Positions 41,972 to 52,306 of a stretch of DNA of 64,000 nucleotides are shown piece after piece. The notes beneath the pieces were generated by a model, which was given only the letters and a program-made list of their open reading frames with translations, was not told the origin of the DNA and did not search any database. The stretch is taken from assembly GCA_902786265.1 (NCBI GenBank), contig CADACE010000019.1, positions 16,360-80,359 on the forward strand. Direction: 5' to 3'. Numbering within the stretch: position 1 is the stretch's first letter; every line of letters starts with the position of its first letter. The DNA is from an uncultured Chloroflexota bacterium (GTDB taxonomy: Bacteria > Chloroflexota > Anaerolineae > Anaerolineales > Anaerolineaceae). The position numbers were made by a program, and so were the translations under genes.

Positions 41972-44194
41972 ATGACGAAAAAAAATTATTGGCTGCTCAT
42001 TCTACTCATAGTCATCTGTATTGCGTCAGTATTACTGGTAAACCGCGATATCAAAGAATATAAATACGTCTTCCCGTACGCGAGGGATTTTACTGCCGAA
42101 AGCATGCAGAAAGGTTTTTATCAGCTCGGTGATCTGATCACACTTAAACCGGGACAATATAAAATTCATTATTACGGAGAAACAAACGGAAATCAAAATG
42201 GATTTCGTGTGATCGACACAAACGGGAATGTGCTCACAGAAGATCTTTTTCCACAGGGAGAATTTGAGGTCGCTGCTGATTTACCGATAAGCGGAAGTTC
42301 CGTACAAATCCGGCCCGGAGTTTTTTATGAGGCAGACAGTTCTGGTCTGCTCATCAAAAAATTCATGATCTATTGTCCTAACGTACTTTACCGGGAAGCA
42401 CTGATTTCTCACGCAGTCACAACATTCTGTATTCTCATCCTGTTTTCGCTGCTGATTCTGCGGTTTTGTTTTCCGAACACCTGGAAAAAAATCATACCGC
42501 AATGGATCCGGGGCGAAAATGAAAAGATATTCCTTCTTTTTGTGCTGCTAACAGCAGCCTCAAGTTTTCCCATGTGGATCAAAGATTCATACATTATCGG
42601 CGATGATTTTCTGTTCCACCTTGCAAGGATACAGGGAATTGCGGATTCATTGCGAGCCGGTTACTTTCCGGCCAGGATCCACCTGTTTACACTTTCGAAT
42701 TACGGCCATGGCAGCGGTTTCTTTTATCCTCAGGTTTGGATCTATATTCCGGCGGTCATGCGCCTGTGCGGTTATTCGATATTGACCTGCTATTACACTT
42801 TCGTTACAATATGCGCATTCTTTTCAATCGTGGCAATTTATTACTGCACATACCGGATCAGCAGAAACAAAACAGCGGGAATGCTGGCTGCCATCATGTA
42901 TGCATACGCGTCTTATCGTCTGATCAACATTTACTACAGAGCGGCTTTGGGAGAGATACAGGCTTTCATTTTTGCCCCGCTGATCATCAGTGCCGCTTAT
43001 GATATCACTCATGATCATACAGAAAAATGGCCGGTGCTGGCATTCGGCTTTTTCGGTCTGCTCGGTGCTCACCTCATTACCCTTGGAATCTTTGGAATTG
43101 TTTTTCTTGTCATACTTGCTGCAAACATCCGAAAGCTGTTTCAAGACAAAAAGATCATTCTGTCTATCATAAAAGCCGGTATCTGCGTTATTTTCACTTA
43201 TGCTTATTTTATTCTTCCGCTGATCGAGCAGTGGCAGACAACAGAGCTGGCAATCAACAGTTACCTCTCCGGTCAAAGTGATATCGACGCCCATCCACCG
43301 TATATTTGGACCGATCTTTTCGCAGTTTTTCATACATGGGCTTTTTATAACCAAAGAAGACACCCGTTTCCGGGAATTCCCCTGCTGATCTCCGCACTGC
43401 TGCCTTTTTTCACGCTCCGGGACAAACGTGAAAATATGAGATTCATCCGCTTTTTGACAGCTGCCGCGATATTTTCTTTATGGATGGGGACAAATCTATT
43501 CCCCTGGATTCATTTCCGCTGGCTGCTTTCCCGGTTGCAATTTTCCTGGCGTCTCATGGCCATACCTACCATACTGCTGCCTATATGCGGAGGAACCGCA
43601 CTCGCTGAACTGCCTCTGAAAATCAGCAAAAAAGTATTGACACTGGTTGTACTGCTGGTTTGTTCTGCGCTGACAGTACCTTTCATAATTCATGTTTTTG
43701 AAGAACATATCCGTTATACGGAAAATTTCATTCTTGAAGATGACCGGCTTGGTACCGGAGAATATCTGCCTGTCGGGATCAGCAAAGCAGATTACAGAGA
43801 TTTTACGGCGAAGAATCAGAACTCCGTGCTTTACAAGGGGGATGTGATCCCGGTTGATAATCCAAAACGAAGCGGGTTGAGTTTTTCCTTCGATTTTGAC
43901 CTCACCGGAACAGAATCTGGCGGGGAATTTGAAATACCGCTTACCTATTACAACGGTTATGAGGGCACCTTCAAAAACGGTGATGACACAAAGCGAATTC
44001 AAGTCTATCAATCGAAACTGGGGCTGACCGCTGTAAACGGCATTGATGCATCCAGCGGCAGCATACGGGTATGGTATGAGAAAACCAAAATCCAAAAAAT
44101 CGGAGAACTCATATCCTTAATCAGTATCGCGATGATTCTTGCCGCAATGATTCATACCGGACGAAAAAAAGCATCGATCGTTCAGATGGGATAA
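41972..44194 (+). CDS. GT-C-type array protein A1 (PF10131-like)
   Basis: 740 residues. First member of a six-gene run. Order: one N-terminal helix, an outside beta domain of about 110 residues (LKPGQYKIHYYGETNG), a second helix near 150, then about ten helices. After the third comes the loop IIGDDFLFHLARIQGI with D211-D212, the acid pair expected at a GT-C active site, and YGHGSGFFYPQVW. A C-terminal outside domain begins at GTGEYLPVGI and ends before a last helix. The layout matches the membrane family annotated as 6-pyruvoyl-tetrahydropterin-synthase-related, a label without biochemical basis here. Confidence 0.8.
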   Translation: MTKKNYWLLILLIVICIASVLLVNRDIKEYKYVFPYARDFTAESMQKGFYQLGDLITLKPGQYKIHYYGETNGNQNGFRVIDTNGNVLTEDLFPQGEFEVAADLPISGSSVQIRPGVFYEADSSGLLIKKFMIYCPNVLYREALISHAVTTFCILILFSLLILRFCFPNTWKKIIPQWIRGENEKIFLLFVLLTAASSFPMWIKDSYIIGDDFLFHLARIQGIADSLRAGYFPARIHLFTLSNYGHGSGFFYPQVWIYIPAVMRLCGYSILTCYYTFVTICAFFSIVAIYYCTYRISRNKTAGMLAAIMYAYASYRLINIYYRAALGEIQAFIFAPLIISAAYDITHDHTEKWPVLAFGFFGLLGAHLITLGIFGIVFLVILAANIRKLFQDKKIILSIIKAGICVIFTYAYFILPLIEQWQTTELAINSYLSGQSDIDAHPPYIWTDLFAVFHTWAFYNQRRHPFPGIPLLISALLPFFTLRDKRENMRFIRFLTAAAIFSLWMGTNLFPWIHFRWLLSRLQFSWRLMAIPTILLPICGGTALAELPLKISKKVLTLVVLLVCSALTVPFIIHVFEEHIRYTENFILEDDRLGTGEYLPVGISKADYRDFTAKNQNSVLYKGDVIPVDNPKRSGLSFSFDFDLTGTESGGEFEIPLTYYNGYEGTFKNGDDTKRIQVYQSKLGLTAVNGIDASSGSIRVWYEKTKIQKIGELISLISIAMILAAMIHTGRKKASIVQMG

Positions 44195-44201
44195 TTGAAA
44201 G

Positions 44202-46343
44202 ATGAATTTTCAAGGCAAACGGATACTGCTGACCATTTTCTTTCTCCTGATTCTTGCGGGGGGAATCATATGGATCAACAAAGATATTTATCATTTTGAA
44301 TCGATCCACCTGATCGGCAGATCCTTTTCGGAAGAGGAAGCATTTTCCGGTCTGTACCGTCTGGCAGCACAGGAAACGCTTAAAAAGGGGATTTATCATA
44401 TAGAGTACATCGTGGATCATCCATCTCCGGAAGAACATTATGTTTTGTTGGAAGGGGACGACATTATTGCAGAAGGAGAATTTGACGGAAATCCGATACA
44501 ACTGATAATTGATAAACCCTCACAGCAAATCACCGCCGGAATTTTCTTCGGTGGGACCAATAAGGATTTCTATGTAAGCGAAATCAATTATTACTCTGAT
44601 CATGTTCTTACGCGGGATTCCTTTTTGTATCATCTGTCTTTGAGTGCGTGCCTTTGCCTGCTGATTTTCTGGCTGATCTTTCGTCTGGTATTTCCGGAAC
44701 AGTTTCAACGGACTGCAGGAAAAATTCTCACACCCGAACGGGGACGGCTGCTGATTTTTTTCCTTGTGTTTACAATTCTTATCTGTATTCCATACTATCG
44801 TCCTGAATATGTAAAAGGGGATGACAGCACCTATCATATGGCCCGTATCGAAGGGCTGAAGGCAACATTGGAAAAAGGGATATTCCCACCGCGAATTTAT
44901 TTGTTTTACCTGAACGGATACGGTTATCCGGGCGGAATTTTTTATCCGGATATAATGCTGTATTTTCCTGCCATATTGCGTCTGCTCGGATTCAATTTTA
45001 TACTGACCTATAAAATATTTATTTTTGCACTGAATTTTCTGGATATCGTTTCCATCTATTTCTGTGTTTCACGCATCACCGGGAAACGGATCCCGGGCAT
45101 TACCGCTTCTATTCTTTACGGATTAAATGCGTACCGCCTTATTGACGTTTTTTACAGAGGGGCTGTCGGTGAACTGCAGGCATTTATCTTCATCCCGCTC
45201 ATCATATTAGGATTATTTTATATTTTTTCAGGGAAAACAAAACGCTGGTGGATCCTTGCGATGGGCTGTACCGGACTGGTCTTATCTCATCTGATCAGCT
45301 GCATCCTCTGCGCGATTATGATGACGATCTTTTTCCTGATCAATATTCGAAAAATCATACACTCACGGGAGATTTTTTCTGCTCTATTAAAAACGGTTCT
45401 CATATCAGCAGCTCTTTGCGCTTATTTCATACTTCCCCTGGCCGAACAGATGCTGACAAATAAAGTGATCTCAAGCCATACCTATTCCGGCGGGATCCCG
45501 CTGTTTGCACTGCTCGCGAACAGGGTTATCTGGGATATTCCCGTGAGACCATATATCGGATATCCGCTTTTGTTCGGATGCTTTGTTTTCCTGTTTCCGC
45601 AAACACAGCCGAATGGGTTTCGCAAAACTATACTTTATACAGCACTGTTTGCACTTTTCGGGTTCTTTTGCGCAACATCATTATTCCCGTGGAAGTTATT
45701 GCCATGGCTGAATATCCATATCCAGTTCCCGTGGCGTTTTTTTATTCCCGCAGTACCGCTGCTTATCGTTGCGGAAACACTCACTTTCCAAAACAGATTC
45801 AGTGACAGAGATCAAAAGATATTTCTGGCAGTTCTTTCCGCATTCTGCATCCTTTCCGTAATTCCCATATACCAAAGCGCTTTTACCCGCTGGATGGAGT
45901 CCCGCGGATACGTGATGGAGAATAACCGAACCGGAAGCAATATGTATCTCCCGATAGGATTTGAACCGGATTTTATCGACAAGAACAGGGATACCGTACT
46001 CTCTTCAGATCCGGAATTTGAGACAGTTTCGCATAAAAGGGGTAATCTGAGTTTCAGCTTTGAGTTTACAGTCAAAGATAAGCACGTTGACTTTGAAATA
46101 CCACTGCTGTATTACACAGGTTATCAGGCTGAACTCACGACCGGTTCAGGATCACAAATTCTTGACACATCCTGCAGCGCCAACGGATTGATTAAAGTCA
46201 GCATTGACGATACATATGAAGGTTCGATAACAGCCCGTTATCAAAAAACCATTGCTCAGCATGTCGGAGACATCATAACACTTTCAGCGATTGTATTTTG
46301 TCTTGCTTATGTATTGATCATCAAACGAAGGATAAATAAATGA
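44202..46343 (+). CDS. GT-C-type array protein A2
   Basis: 713 residues with the same plan as A1: N-terminal helix, short beta domain, many helices. The acid pair is D207-D208 in VKGDDSTYHMARIEGL, followed by YGYPGGIFYPDIM and FYRGAVGELQAFIF. The N-terminal beta domain is the shortest of the four and lacks the GETNG signature. It starts seven bases after A1 with no strong RBS, so translational coupling is likely. Its stop overlaps the start of A3. Confidence 0.8.
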   Translation: MNFQGKRILLTIFFLLILAGGIIWINKDIYHFESIHLIGRSFSEEEAFSGLYRLAAQETLKKGIYHIEYIVDHPSPEEHYVLLEGDDIIAEGEFDGNPIQLIIDKPSQQITAGIFFGGTNKDFYVSEINYYSDHVLTRDSFLYHLSLSACLCLLIFWLIFRLVFPEQFQRTAGKILTPERGRLLIFFLVFTILICIPYYRPEYVKGDDSTYHMARIEGLKATLEKGIFPPRIYLFYLNGYGYPGGIFYPDIMLYFPAILRLLGFNFILTYKIFIFALNFLDIVSIYFCVSRITGKRIPGITASILYGLNAYRLIDVFYRGAVGELQAFIFIPLIILGLFYIFSGKTKRWWILAMGCTGLVLSHLISCILCAIMMTIFFLINIRKIIHSREIFSALLKTVLISAALCAYFILPLAEQMLTNKVISSHTYSGGIPLFALLANRVIWDIPVRPYIGYPLLFGCFVFLFPQTQPNGFRKTILYTALFALFGFFCATSLFPWKLLPWLNIHIQFPWRFFIPAVPLLIVAETLTFQNRFSDRDQKIFLAVLSAFCILSVIPIYQSAFTRWMESRGYVMENNRTGSNMYLPIGFEPDFIDKNRDTVLSSDPEFETVSHKRGNLSFSFEFTVKDKHVDFEIPLLYYTGYQAELTTGSGSQILDTSCSANGLIKVSIDDTYEGSITARYQKTIAQHVGDIITLSAIVFCLAYVLIIKRRINK

Positions 46344-48544
46344 GAAATAAAAGAGCGAAAAATATTTTCCTCCTGATCCTGTTCTGTGCAGCCGGGTTAT
46401 ATCTCATCAACCGGGATCTTTTCCATTTTTCATTTACATTTCCCTATTCCAGAGAATTTGATTCAGTGACCGCTGCAAAAGGATATTCCCTTATTCTGGA
46501 AAGTCTGACACTGAAACCGGGAACATATACAGTTTGCTATAAGGGTGAAACAAACGGGAAATTGAATGGATTCAGTGTCCGGGATCGGAATGGGACTGTT
46601 TTAAGTGAAGGTGCATTCCCGGAAGGGAGAATCAACTACGAGTTTCCGTTGGTAATTACAGGGACAACCCGACAGATACAATTCGGGATCATCTTTGAGG
46701 GAGATAGATCCCGATTGGTGATCGATCAAATCAGGATCACCGGTGAGCATGTACTCTATAAAGATTCACTGACCCGCCATGCGTTTATTTCTTCTCTGTA
46801 TCTTGTCATTCTTATGCTTCTTTACATCAGATTGCTTCATCCGCAAAAATGGTGGATACAGGGAGAAAATGAGCGCATATACCTGTTCCTTTTCCTTATC
46901 TCGCTGTTTTCCTGTTTCCCGCTTCTGCGGGGCGATGGATATGTTCTTGCCGATGATATGCAGTATCACCTGGCAAGAATCGAAGGGATAGCTCAATCCT
47001 GGCAGGCAGGAATTTTCCCTGCACAGATCCATTTGTTTGTGATTCAGAACTATGGATACGGAAACGGATTTTATTATCCGCAATTGTGGATGGTCATTCC
47101 CGCGGTTCTCCGCTGTCTGGGCTTTTCCGTGATGACCAGCTACAACATATTTGTGGTTCTCTGCACTTTCTCCGCTACGCTGTCCGTTTTTGCCTGCACA
47201 AAACATATTTCAAATCATAATACAGGAGCAATGATCGCATCAATGATTTTTGCTTTTGCACCATACCGGCTCATCGACATATATTACCGCGGCGCGTTAG
47301 GAGAAATTCAGTCCTTTATTTTTATACCTTTCATTATTTTTGCACTGTACGATTTTCTGGTATTGCACAAAGACAGGTGGCTGATGCTGGCTTTCGGATT
47401 TTTCGGTCTGCTCAGTTCACATATCATCAGCTTTACGATCGTATGCATCATAATGGCGCTGTTTGTCTGTATATCGCTGATATTCACCCACAGACGCGGG
47501 AAATATCTGCTTTTCCTGACAAAAGCGGCTCTTCTGACTGCACTGCTCGGCAGTTATTTTCTGATTCCGATGGCAGAGCAATGGAAAAAGACAAGCATTA
47601 TCGTAAACGTACTGATGTCAGACGCTCCGGGCGGTATAATGGAAAGCCGGGAACTACCCTGGCAGAATCTGTTTTATTTCTTTGAACCGTGGTATAAAAA
47701 CAATCCCTGGCCGGGGCTTTGTTTTATCGGTGTGATAATTTGCGCGCTGTTTTGTCTGAAGAAAAAATCGACAGTGATGAAAACAGCTCATATTCTCTGC
47801 GCTGTTTCAGTTCTGTGCCTGTGGATCTCTACCAATCTCTTTCCATGGAATCTGTATATATTTTCCTGGCTTTTCACCAGGATCCAATTCACCTGGCGTT
47901 TTCTGTTGATCATGGTGGTATGCCTTTCCATTGCCGGAGGAATTTATATACCGATGGTTTTGGAAAGACTTTCATCAAAACTCACTCTGATAATCGTTTT
48001 TATGTGTGCAGTCCTGTGTGCGGAACCGATTTTATACGAAGCAGTGAACAACCGGTTCGTGGAAACTCCCCAGTTTATACTCCAGCAAAACCGCATCGGA
48101 GGCGGAGAATATCTGCCGCGCTATCTGAATATTGAATTTGCTGATAAAAACCGTGATACCGTTCTCTATAACGACTTGCCTATCGAAATCAAAGAACATG
48201 ACCGGCAGGGACTGCGCTTTCGATTCTCATACAGCCTGAGTAATGTCAGTGACTCCGACATCTTTGAAATCCCGCTGGCTTATTACACGGGATATCACGG
48301 GCAGTTGACAACCGAAGACGGAAAGAAAATACCACTGGAAATCATTCAAAGCATGAAAGGTTTAACCTCAATAACAGGGATCAATGAGAATAACGGTACG
48401 ATTCAGGTCTGGTATGAAAAAACGATGCTTCAAAAAGCAGGTGAAATAATCACAACACTTACCGTTTTCGCAGGCATCGCTGTTACAATTTTTAAATTAA
48501 AAAAGCGTAAAACTGTACTAAACAGTCAAAAGATTGGTTTTTGA
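46340..48544 (+). CDS. GT-C-type array protein A3
   Basis: 734 residues. Start overlaps the A2 stop (ATGA). It is closer to A1 than to A2: the N-terminal domain again has LKPGTYTVCYKGETNG, and the loops read VLADDMQYHLARIEGI (D205-D206), YGYGNGFYYPQLW and YYRGALGEIQSFIFIP. The C-terminal domain contains GGEYLPRYLN and ends with a helix and a basic tail. Confidence 0.8.
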   Translation: MRNKRAKNIFLLILFCAAGLYLINRDLFHFSFTFPYSREFDSVTAAKGYSLILESLTLKPGTYTVCYKGETNGKLNGFSVRDRNGTVLSEGAFPEGRINYEFPLVITGTTRQIQFGIIFEGDRSRLVIDQIRITGEHVLYKDSLTRHAFISSLYLVILMLLYIRLLHPQKWWIQGENERIYLFLFLISLFSCFPLLRGDGYVLADDMQYHLARIEGIAQSWQAGIFPAQIHLFVIQNYGYGNGFYYPQLWMVIPAVLRCLGFSVMTSYNIFVVLCTFSATLSVFACTKHISNHNTGAMIASMIFAFAPYRLIDIYYRGALGEIQSFIFIPFIIFALYDFLVLHKDRWLMLAFGFFGLLSSHIISFTIVCIIMALFVCISLIFTHRRGKYLLFLTKAALLTALLGSYFLIPMAEQWKKTSIIVNVLMSDAPGGIMESRELPWQNLFYFFEPWYKNNPWPGLCFIGVIICALFCLKKKSTVMKTAHILCAVSVLCLWISTNLFPWNLYIFSWLFTRIQFTWRFLLIMVVCLSIAGGIYIPMVLERLSSKLTLIIVFMCAVLCAEPILYEAVNNRFVETPQFILQQNRIGGGEYLPRYLNIEFADKNRDTVLYNDLPIEIKEHDRQGLRFRFSYSLSNVSDSDIFEIPLAYYTGYHGQLTTEDGKKIPLEIIQSMKGLTSITGINENNGTIQVWYEKTMLQKAGEIITTLTVFAGIAVTIFKLKKRKTVLNSQKIGF

Positions 48545-48550
48545 GGAACA

Positions 48551-50416
48551 ATGACCGTTTTTTTGTTAGAATTACCCGTTTTGTTTTTATTGGCAGGAAA
48601 AGGAAAGATTCCATTTATTATAAGCAGCTGTATCTATCTGTTTGTCTGCGGAATAATTTTTATATACAGAAAAAAGAATAACATACAATTCCCTATCAAA
48701 ATTCAATATCCGATAATAACAATTCTGTTATGCCTTGCCGGAGCCATTCTGTTTTATCAGAGATGGAACAATTCCGGTCGGATAATGGCCGTTGCATCTA
48801 TACTGCATAAATCGCCAAAACAAACATGCATCATTACAGCTTTACTGACAGCGATGATTTCTTCATTTGGAATAGATTATATTCTGAAAGTGCTTCTGTC
48901 CCTGTCTAAGAATCGTAATAATACAGACAGTTTTACATTTTCCGATTCAATGATAAAAATATACATTTTTATAACCGCTTTTTTAACAATAACATTGAAT
49001 TCAAGGTGCGCTCCTGTTTACCCGTTCAACCATTGGGTGGATCCGAATACCATGTTCACTGTCGGGAAAGCTGTACTGAAAGGTTATGTCCCGTATCGGG
49101 ATCTTTATGAACAAAAAGGTCCGTTATTGATTTTCTTACATACGATCGGAGCCGCGATTTCTTTTGACAGCTTTATCGGAATATGGGTGCTGGAAGTTAT
49201 TTTTTGCTTCTTTACACTTTATTTCGGATACAAAATCCTTTCACTATTCTGGCAGCGGGAAAGTTTTATTCTCGTACCGCTTGCGGCATTTGTGATATAT
49301 TCAGGTTACGCGTTTCGGACAGGAGACATGGCTGAAGAGTATTGCCTGCCGCTGCTGCTCTACAGTCTGTACGTTGGGTGCAAAGCCATTAAAAATAACA
49401 CGCTCCCATCCACAGCAGAATTTTTGTGGATCGGGGTAACATCTTCCATGGTTTTCTGGATAAAATATTCCATGGTTGGTTTCTATGTGGGTTGGTTTTT
49501 ATTCTTTATTTTTCATTCGGTTCGTTTGAAACGGATAAAAGATTTAGTGCATGGAATTATTCTGATTGCAGCAGGATTGCTTCCGGTAACCATATTGATC
49601 CTTATTTACTTTGCTGCAAACAATTCTCTGCAGATTTTTTATGAGACATATTTTTATAACAATCTTTACAAATTCAGCAGACCGCTGCCTTTCTCCTATT
49701 ACATGGAAAATATGACAAGCGGCCTCATGAATTTCGTCAATCGCAATCCGCTTGTTCTGATCGTTTCTGCAGCGGGAATACTCTGGTTACTTTTCAGGAA
49801 AAAATGGGATCTGTTATTCTATATTCTGATTGTTTATTTATTCACGTTCATTTGTGTCTATCTTAATACAAATTTCCCGTATTATTCATTTATATTCGGA
49901 GTCTTTGTCATTTTCGGATTGTTTTGGCCGGCGACACTGTTCGGGAAGATTGCCGGTAATAAGCCAGGCATAATGATTTCCGATAATTCTGTGATTTCTT
50001 TGTTTTTCTCATTGGCCATCCTCGCCTTTTTCTCATACAATGTTTCTTACCTTGAAAACAAAAAAGAAGATTTGATGCAGTACAAAATGAAGGAAGTCAT
50101 TGAACGATCCGGAATCGAAAACCCGACACTGCTTTATTACAGGACATTGGATTTGGGAATTAACACAACTGCCGGCATGATTCCAAATGTTCGTTATTTT
50201 TGCTTATTCAATGTAAACAATCAATCGGAAATGAATTATGAACAATCCAAATGTCTTCATGAAGGCTGTGTGGATTTTGTAACGGCATTCAGCATTGATC
50301 CTGATGTTTACCCGGAATTTAATGCTTATGATCATCAGGGATGGTTTGTCGGACCTACTGATAATAATTACGGATATTATCACTATTACACACGCAAAGA
50401 CACAATAATTTTATGA
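48551..50416 (+). CDS. GT-C-type array protein B1
   Basis: 621 residues of a second family. About twelve helices; loop NHWVDPNTMFTVGKAVLKG then PYRDLYEQKGPLLIFLH, the acid- and Arg-containing segment seen in ArnT/PMT-like transferases. The C-terminal outside part has the sequence EGCVDFVTAF and ends YHYYTRKD. It starts six bases after A3. Together with B2 it forms a recent tandem duplicate. Confidence 0.78.
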   Translation: MTVFLLELPVLFLLAGKGKIPFIISSCIYLFVCGIIFIYRKKNNIQFPIKIQYPIITILLCLAGAILFYQRWNNSGRIMAVASILHKSPKQTCIITALLTAMISSFGIDYILKVLLSLSKNRNNTDSFTFSDSMIKIYIFITAFLTITLNSRCAPVYPFNHWVDPNTMFTVGKAVLKGYVPYRDLYEQKGPLLIFLHTIGAAISFDSFIGIWVLEVIFCFFTLYFGYKILSLFWQRESFILVPLAAFVIYSGYAFRTGDMAEEYCLPLLLYSLYVGCKAIKNNTLPSTAEFLWIGVTSSMVFWIKYSMVGFYVGWFLFFIFHSVRLKRIKDLVHGIILIAAGLLPVTILILIYFAANNSLQIFYETYFYNNLYKFSRPLPFSYYMENMTSGLMNFVNRNPLVLIVSAAGILWLLFRKKWDLLFYILIVYLFTFICVYLNTNFPYYSFIFGVFVIFGLFWPATLFGKIAGNKPGIMISDNSVISLFFSLAILAFFSYNVSYLENKKEDLMQYKMKEVIERSGIENPTLLYYRTLDLGINTTAGMIPNVRYFCLFNVNNQSEMNYEQSKCLHEGCVDFVTAFSIDPDVYPEFNAYDHQGWFVGPTDNNYGYYHYYTRKDTIIL

Positions 50417-50432
50417 GAGAAACTATTCAATA

Positions 50433-52271
50433 ATGATCATATTTCTGTTAGAGCTGCCGGTTTTATTCTTATTCAGCGGAAAAGGGAAAACAGACCTTAT
50501 CCTCAGTTTCGGATTTTATCTTTTACTCTGTTTATTATTTCTGTTTATACAAAGGAAAAAGAGCTGTAAATTTACATTTGAAATCAAATATCCGTTAGTT
50601 ACCCTGATCATATGTCTGTTAGCTGTTGTCACATTTTATATGAGATGGAACACATCAGGGAGAATTATAAGCATTGCCGCTATCCTAAGCAAAGGAGTTA
50701 AACAGACCTGCCTTTTTATCGCATTTGTATTGGCTTCGATTTCTGCGTTCGGAATCGACTATGCAGTGCAGATCATCATAAGTTTTTTTTCAAAAAGCAA
50801 TTTACCCGGCAAAAACTCAGTTTCTGAAATTGCTGTCAGCTTTTATATATTCATCACTTCTTTTCTTGTGATCACACTGAATTCCACCTGTTCCCCGTTA
50901 TATCCGATAAACCGGTGGGCTGATCCAAATACGACCTTTACTGTAGGAAAGGCTGTGTTGAAAGGTTATGTTCCTTATCGTGACCTTTATGAATTAAAAG
51001 GTCCTCTTTTTATTTTTCTGCACACGATCGGGTCCGCCATATCCTTTGACAGTTTTCACGGGATATGGCTGCTGGAAGTCTTATTCTGTTTTGCATTTCT
51101 CTTCATTTCGTACAAAACACTCTGTTTTTATTTTTCAAAACAAAACGTCTTTCTCATCCCGCTGACCGCTTTTGCCGTATTTATCGGGATCGCTTTTCGA
51201 ACAGGAGACTCCGCGGAAGAATTTTGTCTGCCTTTATTGATGTTCGGCCTTTATACAGGATGCAAATCAATTTATGAACAAAAATTGCCGTCAAGACTTG
51301 AATTTTTCCTGATAGGGATCACGTCCGCCTGCGTATTCTGGATCAAATATTCAATGGTTGGCTTTTATCTCGGATGGATATTGTTCCTGATTATCCTTTC
51401 CGTCAGGAACAATCAGTTTATGAAATTGATAGAAGGGGCTGTGTTTATCGTTTTCGGACTGATATCTGCAACAGTACCTGTTATTTTGTATTTTGCGGCG
51501 AACGATTCATTACCTGTCCTGTTTGAGACCTATTTTGGAAATAACTTTGCTTCTATGCAGCGGAATAATCTGAGTAACCTCATAAAATTCACGTTCAATA
51601 ATTTTTATCACGGATTTCTGGAATACTGGCAGTATAGTCCATCTGTGTTTATACTTGCTTTGGCTGGTATTCTTTGGGCTCTTATTCAAAGAAAAAGGGA
51701 GACATTTTTCTTCCTGATTACCACATATCTCGGAACTTACATTACTGTTTATATAAGGGGCTACCTTCCTTATTACCCATTCATCTTAGGCGCGTTCAGC
51801 ATTTTCGGACTATTCTGGCTTTCTGAATTACACAAAAAAAGAACGCCGGGCAATCTGTCTGTTTTCAGCTTATTCATATCTCTGGCAGCATTGTGTATTT
51901 TTTCTCATAATATGTTCTGGGCTGATTCGAAAAAGGAAGAGCTGATGCAGTTCAAAATGAAAGAAGTGATCGATCAGTCAGGTATTGAAAACCCGACCCT
52001 TTTTTACTATGGTACATTAGACCTTGGTATCAATACAACAGCAGGGACAATTCCCAACATGAGATATTTCTGTGGATTCAATAATATAAACATACAAGAA
52101 TCCATTGAAGAACAGGCTAACTGCCTGAATGAAGGCTGTGTGGATTTTGTAACTGCCTTTACGATTTATCCGGACATTTACCCAGAATTTCCGGCTTATG
52201 AACATGCCGGATGGTTTATCGGGCCAACGGATACAAGTTACGGTTATTTTCATTACTATACCCGCAAATAA
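50433..52271 (+). CDS. GT-C-type array protein B2
   Basis: 612 residues, an obvious duplicate of B1: the loop reads NRWADPNTTFTVGKAVLKG then PYRDLYELKGPLFIFLH, and the end reads EGCVDFVTAFTIYPDIYPEF and YFHYYTRK. Identity looks like roughly half of residues by eye. Sixteen bases separate it from B1. The two copies differ most in the N-terminal 150 residues. Confidence 0.78.
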   Translation: MIIFLLELPVLFLFSGKGKTDLILSFGFYLLLCLLFLFIQRKKSCKFTFEIKYPLVTLIICLLAVVTFYMRWNTSGRIISIAAILSKGVKQTCLFIAFVLASISAFGIDYAVQIIISFFSKSNLPGKNSVSEIAVSFYIFITSFLVITLNSTCSPLYPINRWADPNTTFTVGKAVLKGYVPYRDLYELKGPLFIFLHTIGSAISFDSFHGIWLLEVLFCFAFLFISYKTLCFYFSKQNVFLIPLTAFAVFIGIAFRTGDSAEEFCLPLLMFGLYTGCKSIYEQKLPSRLEFFLIGITSACVFWIKYSMVGFYLGWILFLIILSVRNNQFMKLIEGAVFIVFGLISATVPVILYFAANDSLPVLFETYFGNNFASMQRNNLSNLIKFTFNNFYHGFLEYWQYSPSVFILALAGILWALIQRKRETFFFLITTYLGTYITVYIRGYLPYYPFILGAFSIFGLFWLSELHKKRTPGNLSVFSLFISLAALCIFSHNMFWADSKKEELMQFKMKEVIDQSGIENPTLFYYGTLDLGINTTAGTIPNMRYFCGFNNINIQESIEEQANCLNEGCVDFVTAFTIYPDIYPEFPAYEHAGWFIGPTDTSYGYFHYYTRK

Positions 52272-52306
52272 AATATCCTCCCCGCTAAATGATTTTGAAG
52301 ACGCCG